Shown in pieces: positions 51,813 to 64,000 of a stretch of DNA of 64,000 nt. Each line of letters begins with the position of its first letter. Positions within the stretch are counted from its first letter, which is position 1. Both the position numbers and the translations under genes were made by a program. Under the pieces are notes generated by a model. The model was not told the origin of the DNA and ran no database searches. It saw only the letters and a list, made by a program, of their open reading frames with translations. The DNA lies in assembly GCA_001414345.1 (NCBI GenBank), contig LLCB01000026.1:124001-188000 (forward strand), given 5' to 3'. Source of the stretch: Hymenoscyphus infarciens (lineage: Eukaryota > Ascomycota > Leotiomycetes > Helotiales > Helotiaceae).

Positions 51813-53722
51813 TCTTCACGCAGAGGTAGCATATGTGTTCATACCAATTTTGTGCAATTTGACCGCCTGCGACTTGTTGCAAAAAATCGAGAGAAGGCGT
51901 ACCGAGAATGTGGGGGGAAAGACCCATGCTACGACACAATTAGCACAACGAAACTTGTGCCTTGGGATTGACAGCGATAAAAATTGGAGGATGAGCATTC
52001 GCGGCTTATGATGACTGCCAGAATGGGGTCGTGGAGTTCAAGTGACCCCATGCGTGTAACCTAGAAGCAAAAAGAAAAGAACCAAAGTTCCCATATTTTA
52101 ACGTCGCTCGAATGATGCAACACGAGGCTCAAAGGTGATCGAAAGCCAAAGCTAGTCGCGAATTTTCCTTCCTGTTTGTTGACATCGCGACAAAATATCC
52201 AAGTATCTTTTCGCGCGCACCAGTGTACACTGCGATAAAAGGCTATAAACACCAAAGCAGCAGCACTGAATCTCCATTCAAAAACAAAAAGAATCAGACC
52301 GTAAGTCAAATTGGCAAAACTGAGTCCCGCCCACAATTGCTTGTGACTTCAGAAACCCCTAACCTCCTAATGGAAGCTTATTGGGATTTTTTTCCTTAGA
52401 ACCGAGAACGACTTCCGCCAGCTCGGAGAAATGCTAACCCCTCCGAAAGGATGGCGCTGTCTTTTGTTTGTTTGTGTAACCCGAGGGAGGTGGGGGAAAC
52501 TTTATAGTGTGGTTTAGGGCCTGTGAGAATGTTAGCTTGAATGGTGAATTGGGAGAGGGAATACTTACCGTCACACTTTCGAAGACTAAGTTATTTTTTT
52601 TTTTTGATAGGTATTTGAGGTGCGTCTTCTTGATGGAATGTTTTTCTTGTAGGTGTGAGGATTTTTTTGTGGGAGACTGAGCGTCAACCGAGCCAGAGGC
52701 AGTGTTTTGTTTTTGGTTGAGGACTTCCGTCATTATGGAGATAATTTTGGGAACTGGAGCAAAGGGTCCACCACACACACAATTCTCTGAATGGCCGCCA
52801 CAATGTGGATACGGTGGTGAAGGTTGTAAATGAGGCAATTCGCTTAAAGTGAAGAGCGACGACGACAACAATGCTAAGGCCCCTTTCAGCGCAATCTAAT
52901 TTGCGCGACAATTCCCGAAGCAAGCTGCGCAATACAATATTTGACTCTCCGCTTGACCCGGTACGAAATCAATGCAAAGACAGTCACTTGGCAATGCAGA
53001 GCGCATTTCCATAATCTCAGCCAAGCGCATCACTTGCGGCGCCATGTTACCATCTCGTAAGGTTCTGGTTGGGCTAGAAACTTGCTTTTAGGCGTTGCCT
53101 TCCCGTGGTATCCCTCAACATCCTTGGTGTTTATTGGACAACTACTACATAGACAGGTTCACTTGTTCCTTTCAAAATATGAAGCTGAAGTTGGTAATTT
53201 GCTTCCCACGGGCTCTACTTGACCAGATATTGAGCGAAAGGAGTATTCCGAAGTAAGCTGGATCCTGCACATACCTGCTTCACGAACGAATAGAACGCGC
53301 ATCAACATACTAGCACAGAAGAATGGAATTTATCGATGGGAATCTCTAGCTGGATCCTTCACACGATAATCAAGAGCAGCGTCTAGAATGTTGATTATTT
53401 AACGGAGAGCCCACCTTGTGCATGCCATGCCAGTTTTGACAAGAGTTTTTGGCAGGAAAGGGGATCATCATAACCCACCACTCCGGCAACGCTCATATGT
53501 AGATACCACGACCAAAGGCCCAAGCCGCTTGTAATCTCATAAACCTCTCATAAGAAACGACACCCCAGCCAGATGTTCAAGTTGCCACTGCTGATAAAGC
53601 ATAGGTTTTTCGCGTGTTTACATTTATATGTTCATTCTTTTCCGAAAAGTTTTTCTGTGGTATAACACATTTGCCTCCGTTGACACGCCAAACGCCCCAA
53701 TAGACCTTCTTACACCAAATGC
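51813..53722. other. 1.9-kb intergenic region
   Basis: Apart from the weak small-gene candidate at 52,396-52,585, I see nothing supportable. It likely contains the 3' flanks of the GH131 and BRX1 genes. Confidence 0.4.
52396..52585 (-). CDS. candidate 3' exons of a small spliced gene
   Basis: On the minus strand a 17-nt exon (52569-52585, after acceptor taacttag and before donor gtaagt) joins across a 48-bp intron (branch gctaac, acceptor ctcacag) to 52396-52520. The joined frame reads LRKCDGPKPHYKVSPTSLG, then LHKQTKDSAILSEGLAFLR and AGGSRSRF before TAA. The splice signals are strong and the residues look protein-like. I do not recognise the family and could not find the first exon, so this is tentative. 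An alternative frame through the same intron, starting MTEVLNQKQN, is also open. Confidence 0.3.
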
Positions 53723-54757
53723 TCATGCAAACAACTTCCCCGTATCCAGCTCATCAACAGGTATTGTCCGGCCACCACTGGTTCTGAGACCCAACTCCCC
53801 CTTCTTCGCCAATCTCTCAATTCCCTGCTCCGCGCGTTGGCTATACCTCCCAGCCTTCTTCTGTCTGATCTCACTTCTGACCTGGTTTGGACTGACGAAC
53901 TCTTTGTTTTCGTAGATGATGGGCCCTCCAAAACTACCTTCTTGTATTACGATAGGTGTAAGGACGAACCGTGGACCAATTTCCACCAAACTGATCTCCG
54001 TTTCTCTTCCGTGCTTTTGTTTTGGCTTCGAGTCAGCCTCGGAAGCAGATGTGGTCTTTGGTGGCTCCGATTCGTTGATTTGATAATTTCGTATCCAAAT
54101 CTTGCCATCCGCGAGGGTAAAGCCCATGACATGGTCAACAAATGGCTTTGCCTTTCGAGCTCCTTTGGGTACACCGAAAATATGGAAGAATAGTTCTTTC
54201 AGTACGCGGAGGTGTGGTTCTTTGTCGAATGACGAGTCGAAGGAGAGAATCGGACGGGATCCCTTAAGGCAGTTACCGGTGAAATGAAGTTCTTCCATTG
54301 TGTGTACTGGAAATCATTAGCCATGAAAAGCAGAAGGGAGAAGGGAGAATCGCACAATTCTGCATGTGCATCTTGACTGTAGGACCATTGGGCGCCTTGC
54401 TCATCCATAGATACAAATCTTTGCCTTTTCGCGCTTCGAAGAACAAGACATTGTTGCAGTTGTACAATTCGGCCAGTTCGTTGAGTTGGTAGAGTTTGGA
54501 TTTTGTATCGAGCTTAGCATCCTTGCGACTATGGGGTAGTAAGGAAGCAATATCGTTCAAGAGATGCCGGTGTCTGTTTGGTTAATTGTTAGCATTTCTT
54601 ACTCCATAATTCTGGTGTAGAGGTGGAGTTACCTGTAGGTAATACCCCTCGAGGACAAAATCAAAACTCTCTGCTTGTTTCTCTTGACGCCATTGGCAGA
54701 CGTGTCCTCCTCCTTCTGCCCGTCGGTCTTCGATAATGACTTGTAAACTGAAGCCAT
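53723..54757 (-). CDS. BRX1: ribosome biogenesis protein BRX1
   Basis: Nucleolar Brix-domain protein needed for assembly of the 60S ribosomal subunit (27S pre-rRNA processing, with Ebp2). Exons, complement of 53723-54306, 54356-54573 and 54633-54757, give 308 residues. The Brix domain begins RVLILSSRGITYRHRHLLND, continues DLLPHSRK-like LLPHSRKDAKLDTK, then NELAELYNCNNVLFFEARK, LHTMEELHFTGNCLKGSRP, KPFVDHVMGF, EIGPRFVLTPI and FGGPIIYENKEFVSPN. Match to the family is nearly complete. Both introns have standard acceptors (aaacag, ttccag) and phases agree. Confidence 0.95.
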
Positions 54758-55440
54758 TGCGTTGCGTGGAGTTTTCTGGTTCCTGGCGCAAATGTCGTGC
54801 AGAGCTGGAACTTTTTTTCGATAACAGCGGCGGGGAGGAATTTTAGCGGCTACGCTTGTCCAATCGCGGACTAGCGCCGACCGGAAACTCAGCCTCGCCT
54901 TTTGTACAAATTATAGTACTTGGTTTGGCGGTCTTTGACTGGACACTGGTATTTGAGAAATGTACTGATATTTCATTTTCTCTACTGATAATCGTCTTAT
55001 TTCCTACTGAAATTTTGCCCGAAGTCCGTTTCTACCTTCACACGACAAACACAAAGTGATTAGGCAATAAAGTACCATAACTATATCAGAACCACGGTTG
55101 CACATAATACAATTTCCAAGGGAATGCATTAAGAGAACATCCTATTGAATAAGCAGCGCATAGCAGTCATTAGGCGTCATAAAACCCTATCCCCAAAAAG
55201 GGAGACTACCACAGAAGAACCGCAACCGAGGAAAACCGAAAAGACAACCTTGAAAATGAGGAAGGAGAAACATCAGTGGCATAAGATCCCTATAGACGAA
55301 CCAACCGAACCTCGTGTAGGCGCGGTATATGAAAGCCCTGAACCTGAATTTCGTGACTACCCGAATATGCTCCTGCCGTGACATGTAACAGACGCCTCGC
55401 CTCGTATCAACCATAATATGTCCATACTGCATAAAAAACC
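54758..55440. other. intergenic between BRX1 and the Rab gene
   Basis: Contains the BRX1 promoter on the left and the Rab gene 3' UTR on the right. An open frame at 55,145-55,381 lacks an ATG start and has no recognisable motif. Confidence 0.45.
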
Positions 55441-57179
<1,739 letters not shown>

Positions 57180-60100
57180 ATGTTTCGAAAAAGCGTGCCG
57201 CGGCCACCCGTCGAGGAGGACATCGATGACGAGTAAGTCGATGTTCCTTGATGATTCTCTATCTTTTGTAAGAAATAAACTGACCACGCCTCGGTAATAG
57301 TATATCCGTCACATCGACCCAAGAAAGCGAGCACAGCGAAGGCCACGAGTTCACCGTTGATCGTATTTTGGCTGAAAAGACGGAAAACAAGAAGACCGTG
57401 TACTTGATTAAGTGGGAGGGCTATGAGCCGCACCGTTCAACTTGGTCAGTCAAATCCTCGGAACATTGCTTCCTATTCTAGTTATCTATAATGGCTCTCG
57501 CTATTATTCTCGGAGCTTTAGAACAATTGGAAATTCGATTTCTCCATTCTTCTAAACCCTCTCCATCAATAATTTCAATTATCCAAGGCTAGATTGCATA
57601 TATTGTCACAGAAGTAAGCTGACTCGGGGATTTTGGGAAACAGGGAGCCGCCAAATCACATATGTGACGGCCGAATTTTGGACGAGTGGAAGAAGAGGAA
57701 GTCACGAGAGGCAAAGGGGCTTGATCCGCCTTTTGACGTTGAAGCATTTGAAGCTCGCCTCGAGAGAAGGAATATTGAAAAGCAGGTCCGTCGACAGCGA
57801 CGCGATCGCAAGAGAGAGCGACTATGTTTATCCGAACAGATTTCAGACTCTGAGGGTCAACAGGATGAAGATTCGTCAAGCGACGAAGCTACGGAGCGAG
57901 ATGAAGTCGCGGAGGATAAAGGTACAAGCAGACCACCCGTCAAGTTGCCTGTCAAATCAGATCGCCCTGAAGTACCAGTAAAGTCCGGCAAAAATACAAC
58001 ACCTACGGCCAGGGCTACATCATCTGCAGCTGTCCCTCCAAGCAAGTCAATGCCACCAACCCGACCAGCACCTCCAGCCAAGTCAGTAACTACAAACAAG
58101 TCAGCGTCAGCAACCTCGAGCTCGGACTCGGATGCTCCTTTGGCAGCGAGACAGCAAAAGTCTGGGGATGGAAGGATTCCAAAATATTCAAACAGAAGTG
58201 GAACAACAAAGCCCTCGACGCCCAGAGGAATGGGTGCAGTTCGAGGAAAGTCGAATTTCCAAAATGTCTTCGCCCGGCGATCTCCTCCGAAAAAACGCGG
58301 CCAGGGACGCACCACCCTGGCCGATGTTATCTCCGATCCCACCAAAGGCAAATCCCATTTCAAAAACATGCATCTGGTTAGAAAGGCCCATCTTGTCCAA
58401 ATAGCTAAGGCAGATGGCGCCCCGGATGTCGATGCGGTCGGTGGACTATTCAAACCAGGGGACACCCCCCAATTCGGACCGTTGAGACCAGCCAGAAAGA
58501 TATCCGATACCTTCCCTCAGGCTCGTAGCTTTGAGGATGAGAACGAGAGTGAGGCAGACAGACCAGTGTTTACTGCAGATACTTTTACCGCCCCCCCAGT
58601 ACCTTTTCCGAAGCGGCAGACGACCTGTTTCTATTGGCATTCTAATAAGGGAATCAGTGGGGCCTGCGATAACGGTTTTATGTGCGATTATATGCATGAG
58701 TATCGAGTAGGCCACCCGATTGCCCCGCGACCAGTTGACAAACAACCACAAGCTCAACGTCCACCGGAACGAAACAGATGCTTTTTCTTTGTTAAGAGAG
58801 GCAAATGCAAATTGGGAGACGAGTGCTTATTGCTGCACTCTTACGACGAGTCAATTCCAATTGCTCCTCAACCAGGCGTGACCAGCGAACCATGCCGGTA
58901 CTGGCTGAACGGCTACTGTAAGAAATCCGCAGAAGATTGTCCTCGCTTTCATGGGAACCCTGATGATATTCACGCACCAACACAGGGAGATTTTGAGAAG
59001 CCTTCAAATTTCCAGGAACAACCAACTGTTCGGACGGAGAAAGTGAAACCAATTTGCAAACGGTATTTGGCTACTGGACATTGCCAATTTGGGTTGAAAT
59101 GCCACTTTAGACATGAGTGCTTAGAACCAGAACCGGAACCACAACCACAACCACAACCACAACCACAACCGGAACCAACAAAACGAGAAGTCCCCAAAAA
59201 GTCGGTTTCCTTTGCCGCGGGCGAGCCAATGGATTTGTTTGAGGAACCTTTACCTATTGCCAGCGATGAGGCCAACCAGCTTGGGCAAGCTCAAGACAAT
59301 GGGCCGCCGCCGCCTCCTCCCTCAGCTGAAGATTCGACTACATCGAAACCCAAACGGAACAAAATCAGCTTCGGAGACTATACTCGAAAGAAAGCTTTCA
59401 GCGATGGCGCCCGGGCTAAGAAATTCACCTTTGGAGGCGACAGGAAAATCTCCCTTGTTTTGGACATCGGCGACTTGGGCAACAGTTCTCAAGAACCCTG
59501 CCGAATATTTTTGTCTTCTACCATGGACATCATACTCGATCAAAAGATCATGGCTCAAGATTTGAAAGCTCAATTTTTAGCGTTTCATAAACGAAAAGGT
59601 AGCTTGACATTAGAGGGAAACCTCAGACCGCGTAACGATAATAATTCTGAAGAGACAAAGGTTATCGACAAGGCTGTGAACTATGTCCGACTTCATGTCT
59701 GTGGCCTAGTTTGTTCTTCCCAGGGTTTCAATATTATTGTCTTTCCTGCAAGGTCAGATGACTGGAAATTCCTCGGGCAGTCTACATGTCCAAATGATGT
59801 TCGATTGAGATACCTGGTGTTCAAGACCGATTTGAACACCACGGCCTGTCTCAATATATCTACACCAAATTTGCTTATCTCCCAAAAGGCCACTGCTAAG
59901 AACCACCGAACCACTATCACCGAAATCGTGCATAGACTCGATATTGACAGAATCGCCCCTCTCAATGAACACCGTCGCTACGCCTTCTTTCTCCTTTTCC
60001 CCGATACCGCAGACAAGACTGCTAATTTCATTGCCAATTGGCTAAAGCAATCACGCAGTGGCTGCAAGGTGTATACTAGTGATGCTCGGGGGGCATGGAA

Positions 60101-62075
60101 CTTCTTTCTCAAAACTGATACCTTTAACCATGGTGGGATTATCTTACACGATTCTCTGACTCCCCATGTCGACTTGATCCCACATGTGCAAAAGACACTT
60201 CTTCCCTCGTTGGCGAACAACAAACAGTACAGCTGGTGGTCCATCTCGGATGGATTTCAACATCCGGACATATTTCCGGACACCCATGAGCGAGAGGAAA
60301 AGGACCGAGGCCCACTTGAGGCTATACCACTCTTGCCACACGGAGCCGTTATTCTGCTTACTCAAAGCTTTTTTGTTGCGGAGCCTCAAAAAGCCTACGA
60401 AATACTCAAGTGGTTCTTTGGGAGAGTTGACAGTGGCCGCCATAAACCAGGCAAGATGGGGATGCCCTCACCCTGGAAAATTGTACTACCCTATAACATC
60501 ATCGAATATACTCATGACTTAGCCTGTGCCAAAGATATAGAGAGTACTAAATTCCTAGAGGAAAACCGCGATAAGCCTTCAAGGGAAGCTGACGCATCTC
60601 GAAGGGGCTTGGGATACTCCACATGCGAGTTGAGATTCAAGATCTATGCTTATCTAGCAGATCTGAAACGTCTAGGTGTCATAGACAACCCCAAGCACAT
60701 CTGGCCGCATTATTGTGTCAATGGTGGGGAGGTTCGAGACGAATTTCATAGTCCCGTGATATATGCCCCTAAGTGGGTTTATACTCATGATGAGATCGAC
60801 TTGGTTTACTGGTTTGCTTCTTGGAATATTCAACGAATCGATACGTATCGAAAGATTTTTGTGGTCGGCACCAATTCATTAAGTCGCCATAAACTCAAGA
60901 GGCTCGTAGAAGTCCCACTGGGAACCGACGTTCCAGAAGAGCCTGGTCATAGGAACGCCTCCCAGTCGAGCACCCCTTTCGAGCTCCCGCCAGCCATACA
61001 GAATGTTCAAGAAACGGAACCGCAAAACCTCGAGCCCTCAATCAGTCACGAAAAGCAAAAGGTTTTGGCAGTGGCAGCACGGCTCAACGAGGCTAATCCT
61101 ACGAACTCAACCGCTGTTGCTGCTGTTGGTGCGCTTTCAAATAGTGCTGGTCCATCTATAGCTCTGAATGCAAATCCACCCTCCCCGGCGAAGAAGAAGA
61201 GATTGACGTTTGCTGAAAAGGAGGAGGCGAAAGCCCGGAAGGACGCTGAGAATCAGGCAGCACGGATACTCAGAGAGCAAAAACATGAAGAGATACGTGC
61301 TGATCTGGAGGCTGCACGGATGCTCAGGGGGCAAAAACAGGAAGAGGCTGCAGAAAAGAAGCGGCAGAAGGAAGAGAGAGAGAGAAAGATCGAGGAAGAG
61401 AAGCAGGAGGAAGAGAAGCAGAAGGAGGAGGGCTCACATAAGAAGATCAGCAACGTCTTCGCTGTACCTCATTCTCCTTCTAGCGCCCGGCGAGGGAGCT
61501 CTGTGACCGAGAACAGCAGCAAGACTTCCAACCAGGGTGACTTTGATGTTGACGCTCAAATCCTCGAACTCATTGGCAATGAGAGCTCCAAGCATCCCCA
61601 ACCCCCGCGATTGAGCACTTCGAATTTGAACACCAACGATGCGACCTCACCTACCGAAGCTTCTGCACGACCTCCTTTCTCACCCCAATATTCGCCTCGG
61701 TTTTCTCCCAATTCGACATCTTCGGCCATCACCGAAAATTCCAAACCTGAGCAACCGGATGCCTCTATTATTGACAACAACACAGTGAACCCGACCACGA
61801 AGGCTCCTGTAAAATTTGCCATTCCTTCCAATTCTGGTTCCGCTGCTACAACGCCACCTGTTTTTCCCATAGCGAAGGTTGATGGCTCGTTTCAAGACAA
61901 GTGGCAAGTTAAGAAAGAACCTGCAATGTGGTGGAAAGAGAAGACGTATGAACATACTACAGCATGGTTCCGAAATATGAAGGCCTCGCCGGAGCGTAAT
62001 GGCATTTTGTGGGAGCAGATCTATGTGGGTTCGTGGGATATGGTATGGCCTTACTTAGGTGTCAAGCCTACCTAG
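57180..62075 (+). CDS. chromodomain and CCCH zinc-finger protein
   Basis: Three exons (57180-57232, 57301-57444, 57644-62075) give 1,542 residues. An N-terminal chromodomain spans about residues 34-90 (FTVDRILAEK, VYLIKWEGYE, STWEPP), with aromatic cage positions F, W and Y suited to binding methylated H3 tails. A Ser/Pro/Lys-rich linker follows. Then come four CCCH-type finger modules near residues 391 (CFYWHSNKG...CDYMHEY), 444 (CFFFVKRGKCKLGDEC), 482 (CRYWLNGYCKKSAEDCPRFH) and 536 (CKRYLATGHCQFGLKCHFRH). A Pro-Gln repeat is next, followed by a large folded region (~630-1170). A Lys/Glu coiled coil lies near 1,250-1,330, and a conserved-looking tail is rich in Trp. The pairing of a histone-mark reader with RNA-type fingers recalls Chp1-like silencing proteins, but that link is inference. 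The donor of intron 2 is gtcagt. Confidence 0.85.
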
Positions 62076-64000
62076 GTTGCACTCCTTGGGGAATAGCGTT
62101 TGATCGAGTGAGTAGGGTGAGCATGGATGGACGGGTGGATGGATGGAGATAAGAGGTCTGTTTGTGGCGTTTATTGAAGATGGGATGATTGCTTTTGCTT
62201 TCAGTTTAGCTTCTTCACTTGAACACTGATATGAAAGGAAAAAAGAAAAGCAAAAATTTGTGTTGAGTTATGTACAAAGATACCCCGGCTCTAGAAGCAT
62301 TTATTAGATATATTGATAAGAGAGCATTGCCTATATGAAAACCAATAAAATACCGAAATTTTCTTGCCGGGCATGATGAAGTGCATGTTTTATTATTGTT
62401 CCTAGAAATAGATCGACATTTCTACAAGATATCTCACAAGCCGTACGATTAGAAGCTGACCTACAACTAGCTGGAATAGTAGGTAGGTAGCCTACGAATA
62501 GCGCGGGGTTTTTTTTAATAGCTATTCCTAGGTAACCTACAAATGGCCAGTTTTTCAGAGTATATATTCGTTGGAAATGCCAAAAGAAGATGTCTTACTT
62601 GTAACAATCGCGTTATTAAGAGCCTGTTTAGCATACATAGAATTTATTTTAGATGTATGAGATTTGTACACGAGTACACGGTTAAAAGGTATTTGTATAT
62701 TTCTGGTTATGTTATAAAGTTTTCTTAATTATTATTTAGCTCATCGTATATATATTAGTACACATATCAGAGAAGCAGGGCTATACAGCCTATACTAGTA
62801 CTAATAGTGCTAGTGTTAGTAGAGCTTCAAGAATATATATATACATATAAAAGTTGAGGGACTAGAGGTTAGAAGATTATATTATTCAATTTTAGTAGTA
62901 TATATCTTAATATAAATATTTAAAGGGAGTGCGAGCAAAAGTGCGTACTATAATATATGCTAGCCAAACGTTGGTGCATATTATAATGTATATGCATATA
63001 TTATATATTACCGCTTAATTTTTGGTGGTGTAAATATTAAAAAAGGACTAATATGTGCGAGCCAAACAGGCCCTAATTCATGGTAAGAAGAAGTTTCATC
63101 GTACAATATAATCTTGAGGAAAAGAAGTTGAACGAGGAAATCTGGGTAATATTGCAATTAATCATCTAAAGGTAATTGAGTCGATCGTATGAAAAAGGCA
63201 ATCCTTTAAGAAATAATATTCGGATATAAGCTGAACTATGGTACTTCGACCTTTTACGTATCAAAATAAAAAGAGATTCTTTTACGAGTCGCATCCTTCC
63301 TCGCTTAAACTCACCAGGAGAAGTAGAAGGCCAAGACGGTGAGATGTAGTACAATGATAATGCAGTAATATGTCAACTAGAGTATCACTGATTCATTGTT
63401 GAAAACTAGTCTCGAGACAAAAAAAGTAACATGATATCCTCAAGTGTTGAAATGGAAAACATTCTTTCGGAAGTAACCCATTTTTCGACAGCAGTTTCTC
63501 TCTTTTCTGTTTTGGCTAAAGAGGAGGGGGCAAGAGACACCAGGAGAGTTCAAGGAAGTAAAGACATCTCTTGGGGTTTTTGGAAGGACGTTCCGTTACT
63601 TCATACCTCCCTGCCCAACTTTTCCAAGTCAGGTTGTGGTGGTCCAGACATTTTGTTTTAGATGTATGTGTTCCTGCAGTGAGTTTGGTTGACGTTATGA
63701 TACATGCCAACTTTCTCGATACTTGAGCCTTAAACTCAGAATCTTGGGTGTTTATCCTAGACATTGATGTACCTAAAATGAGTGGTAACTTATAACGATG
63801 AAGATCAAATTCCTAAATACAACGGTACGCCAATGAAGTAAATTTTGGGATGAAAGGAAGTGTAAGCACGATTCGGGTATAGCTATAATCAATCTATCTT
63901 CCTCACTTATTTACCCAGACCCAGACCGAGTTCTCAATGTTAGAGAACTGCTAAGTTGAATCTTAACTTTGAGTTAAGGAATACGATTTGCAGACACCAA
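62076..64000. other. 3' intergenic region, partly AT-rich
   Basis: No gene can be supported in the last 1.9 kb. From about 62,540 to 63,060 the sequence is AT-rich. Within it, two copies of a gagccaaac/tagccaaac motif (about 62,962 and 63,058) flank a palindromic AT stretch, hinting at a small transposon remnant. Open frames at 63,431-63,764 lie on both strands without known motifs. Confidence 0.4.
62483..62540. repeat. 20-bp-arm inverted repeat
   Basis: Arms 62483-62502 (gtaggtagcctacgaatagc) and 62521-62540 are reverse complements at 17 of 20 positions, with an 18-nt loop containing a T run. It lies downstream of the chromodomain gene and could be a remnant of a small foldback element. Confidence 0.7.

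Noticed and set aside
55145..55381. 78-codon basic frame
   Set aside because: No ATG start and it lies in the likely 3' UTR of the Rab gene.
63431..63764. Frames of 76 and 82 codons on opposite strands
   Set aside because: No family resemblance and no supporting signals; cannot choose a strand.

Overview
This window is nuclear DNA of a filamentous ascomycete (Pezizomycotina), most likely a leotiomycete. The genes carry short GT-AG introns of about 45-200 bp and there are fungal markers such as a GH131 glucanase and a fungal-type RNase H-like protein. A ~12.7 kb AT-rich block is almost free of CpA and TpG, the mark of repeat-induced point mutation (RIP). The class-level placement is inference; gene structures were read by hand from splice motifs and family alignment from memory.

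Layout. 0-5.6 kb: glycogen branching enzyme (minus) divergent from a mitochondrial ClpX-type unfoldase. 5.6-10.3 kb: gene-poor, with a short tandem array, a decayed gene made of several phage tail-collar-like modules, and two small duplications. 10.3-13.4 kb: ATP2, the mitochondrial F1 beta subunit. Its fifth intron is 1,116 bp instead of 50-110 bp and carries a GIY-YIG endonuclease-like gene with a C2H2 finger, plus a 22-bp-arm hairpin. 14.0-26.6 kb: RIP-mutated island holding a Ty3/Gypsy chromovirus with 477-bp LTRs and a 5-bp target duplication, a second gag-bearing insertion nested in it, and an inverted-repeat remnant. 27.7-36.3 kb: a coiled-coil protein, RVB2, LIN1 and UFD1. 36.9-37.4 kb: a probable MITE. 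37.7-39.9 kb: cytosolic glutamyl-tRNA synthetase. 40.9-46.0 kb: a damaged BTB/POZ gene, an RNase H-like protein with altered catalytic residues, and an F-box-like protein. 46.8-51.8 kb: an O-fucosyltransferase-like membrane protein, a BAHD-like acyltransferase and a secreted GH131 enzyme. 53.7-62.1 kb: BRX1, a Rab11/Ypt31 GTPase and a 1,542-residue chromodomain plus CCCH-finger protein.

Most genes are unrelated housekeeping genes in divergent pairs sharing short promoters; no biosynthetic cluster is evident. The common theme is genome defence and selfish DNA: a RIP-silenced retrotransposon island starts about 0.6 kb past ATP2, ATP2 itself hosts an endonuclease-like gene inside a spliceosomal intron, and a chromodomain/CCCH protein that could read H3K9 methylation lies in the same window. 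The ATP2 intron is the strongest candidate for an unusual system.
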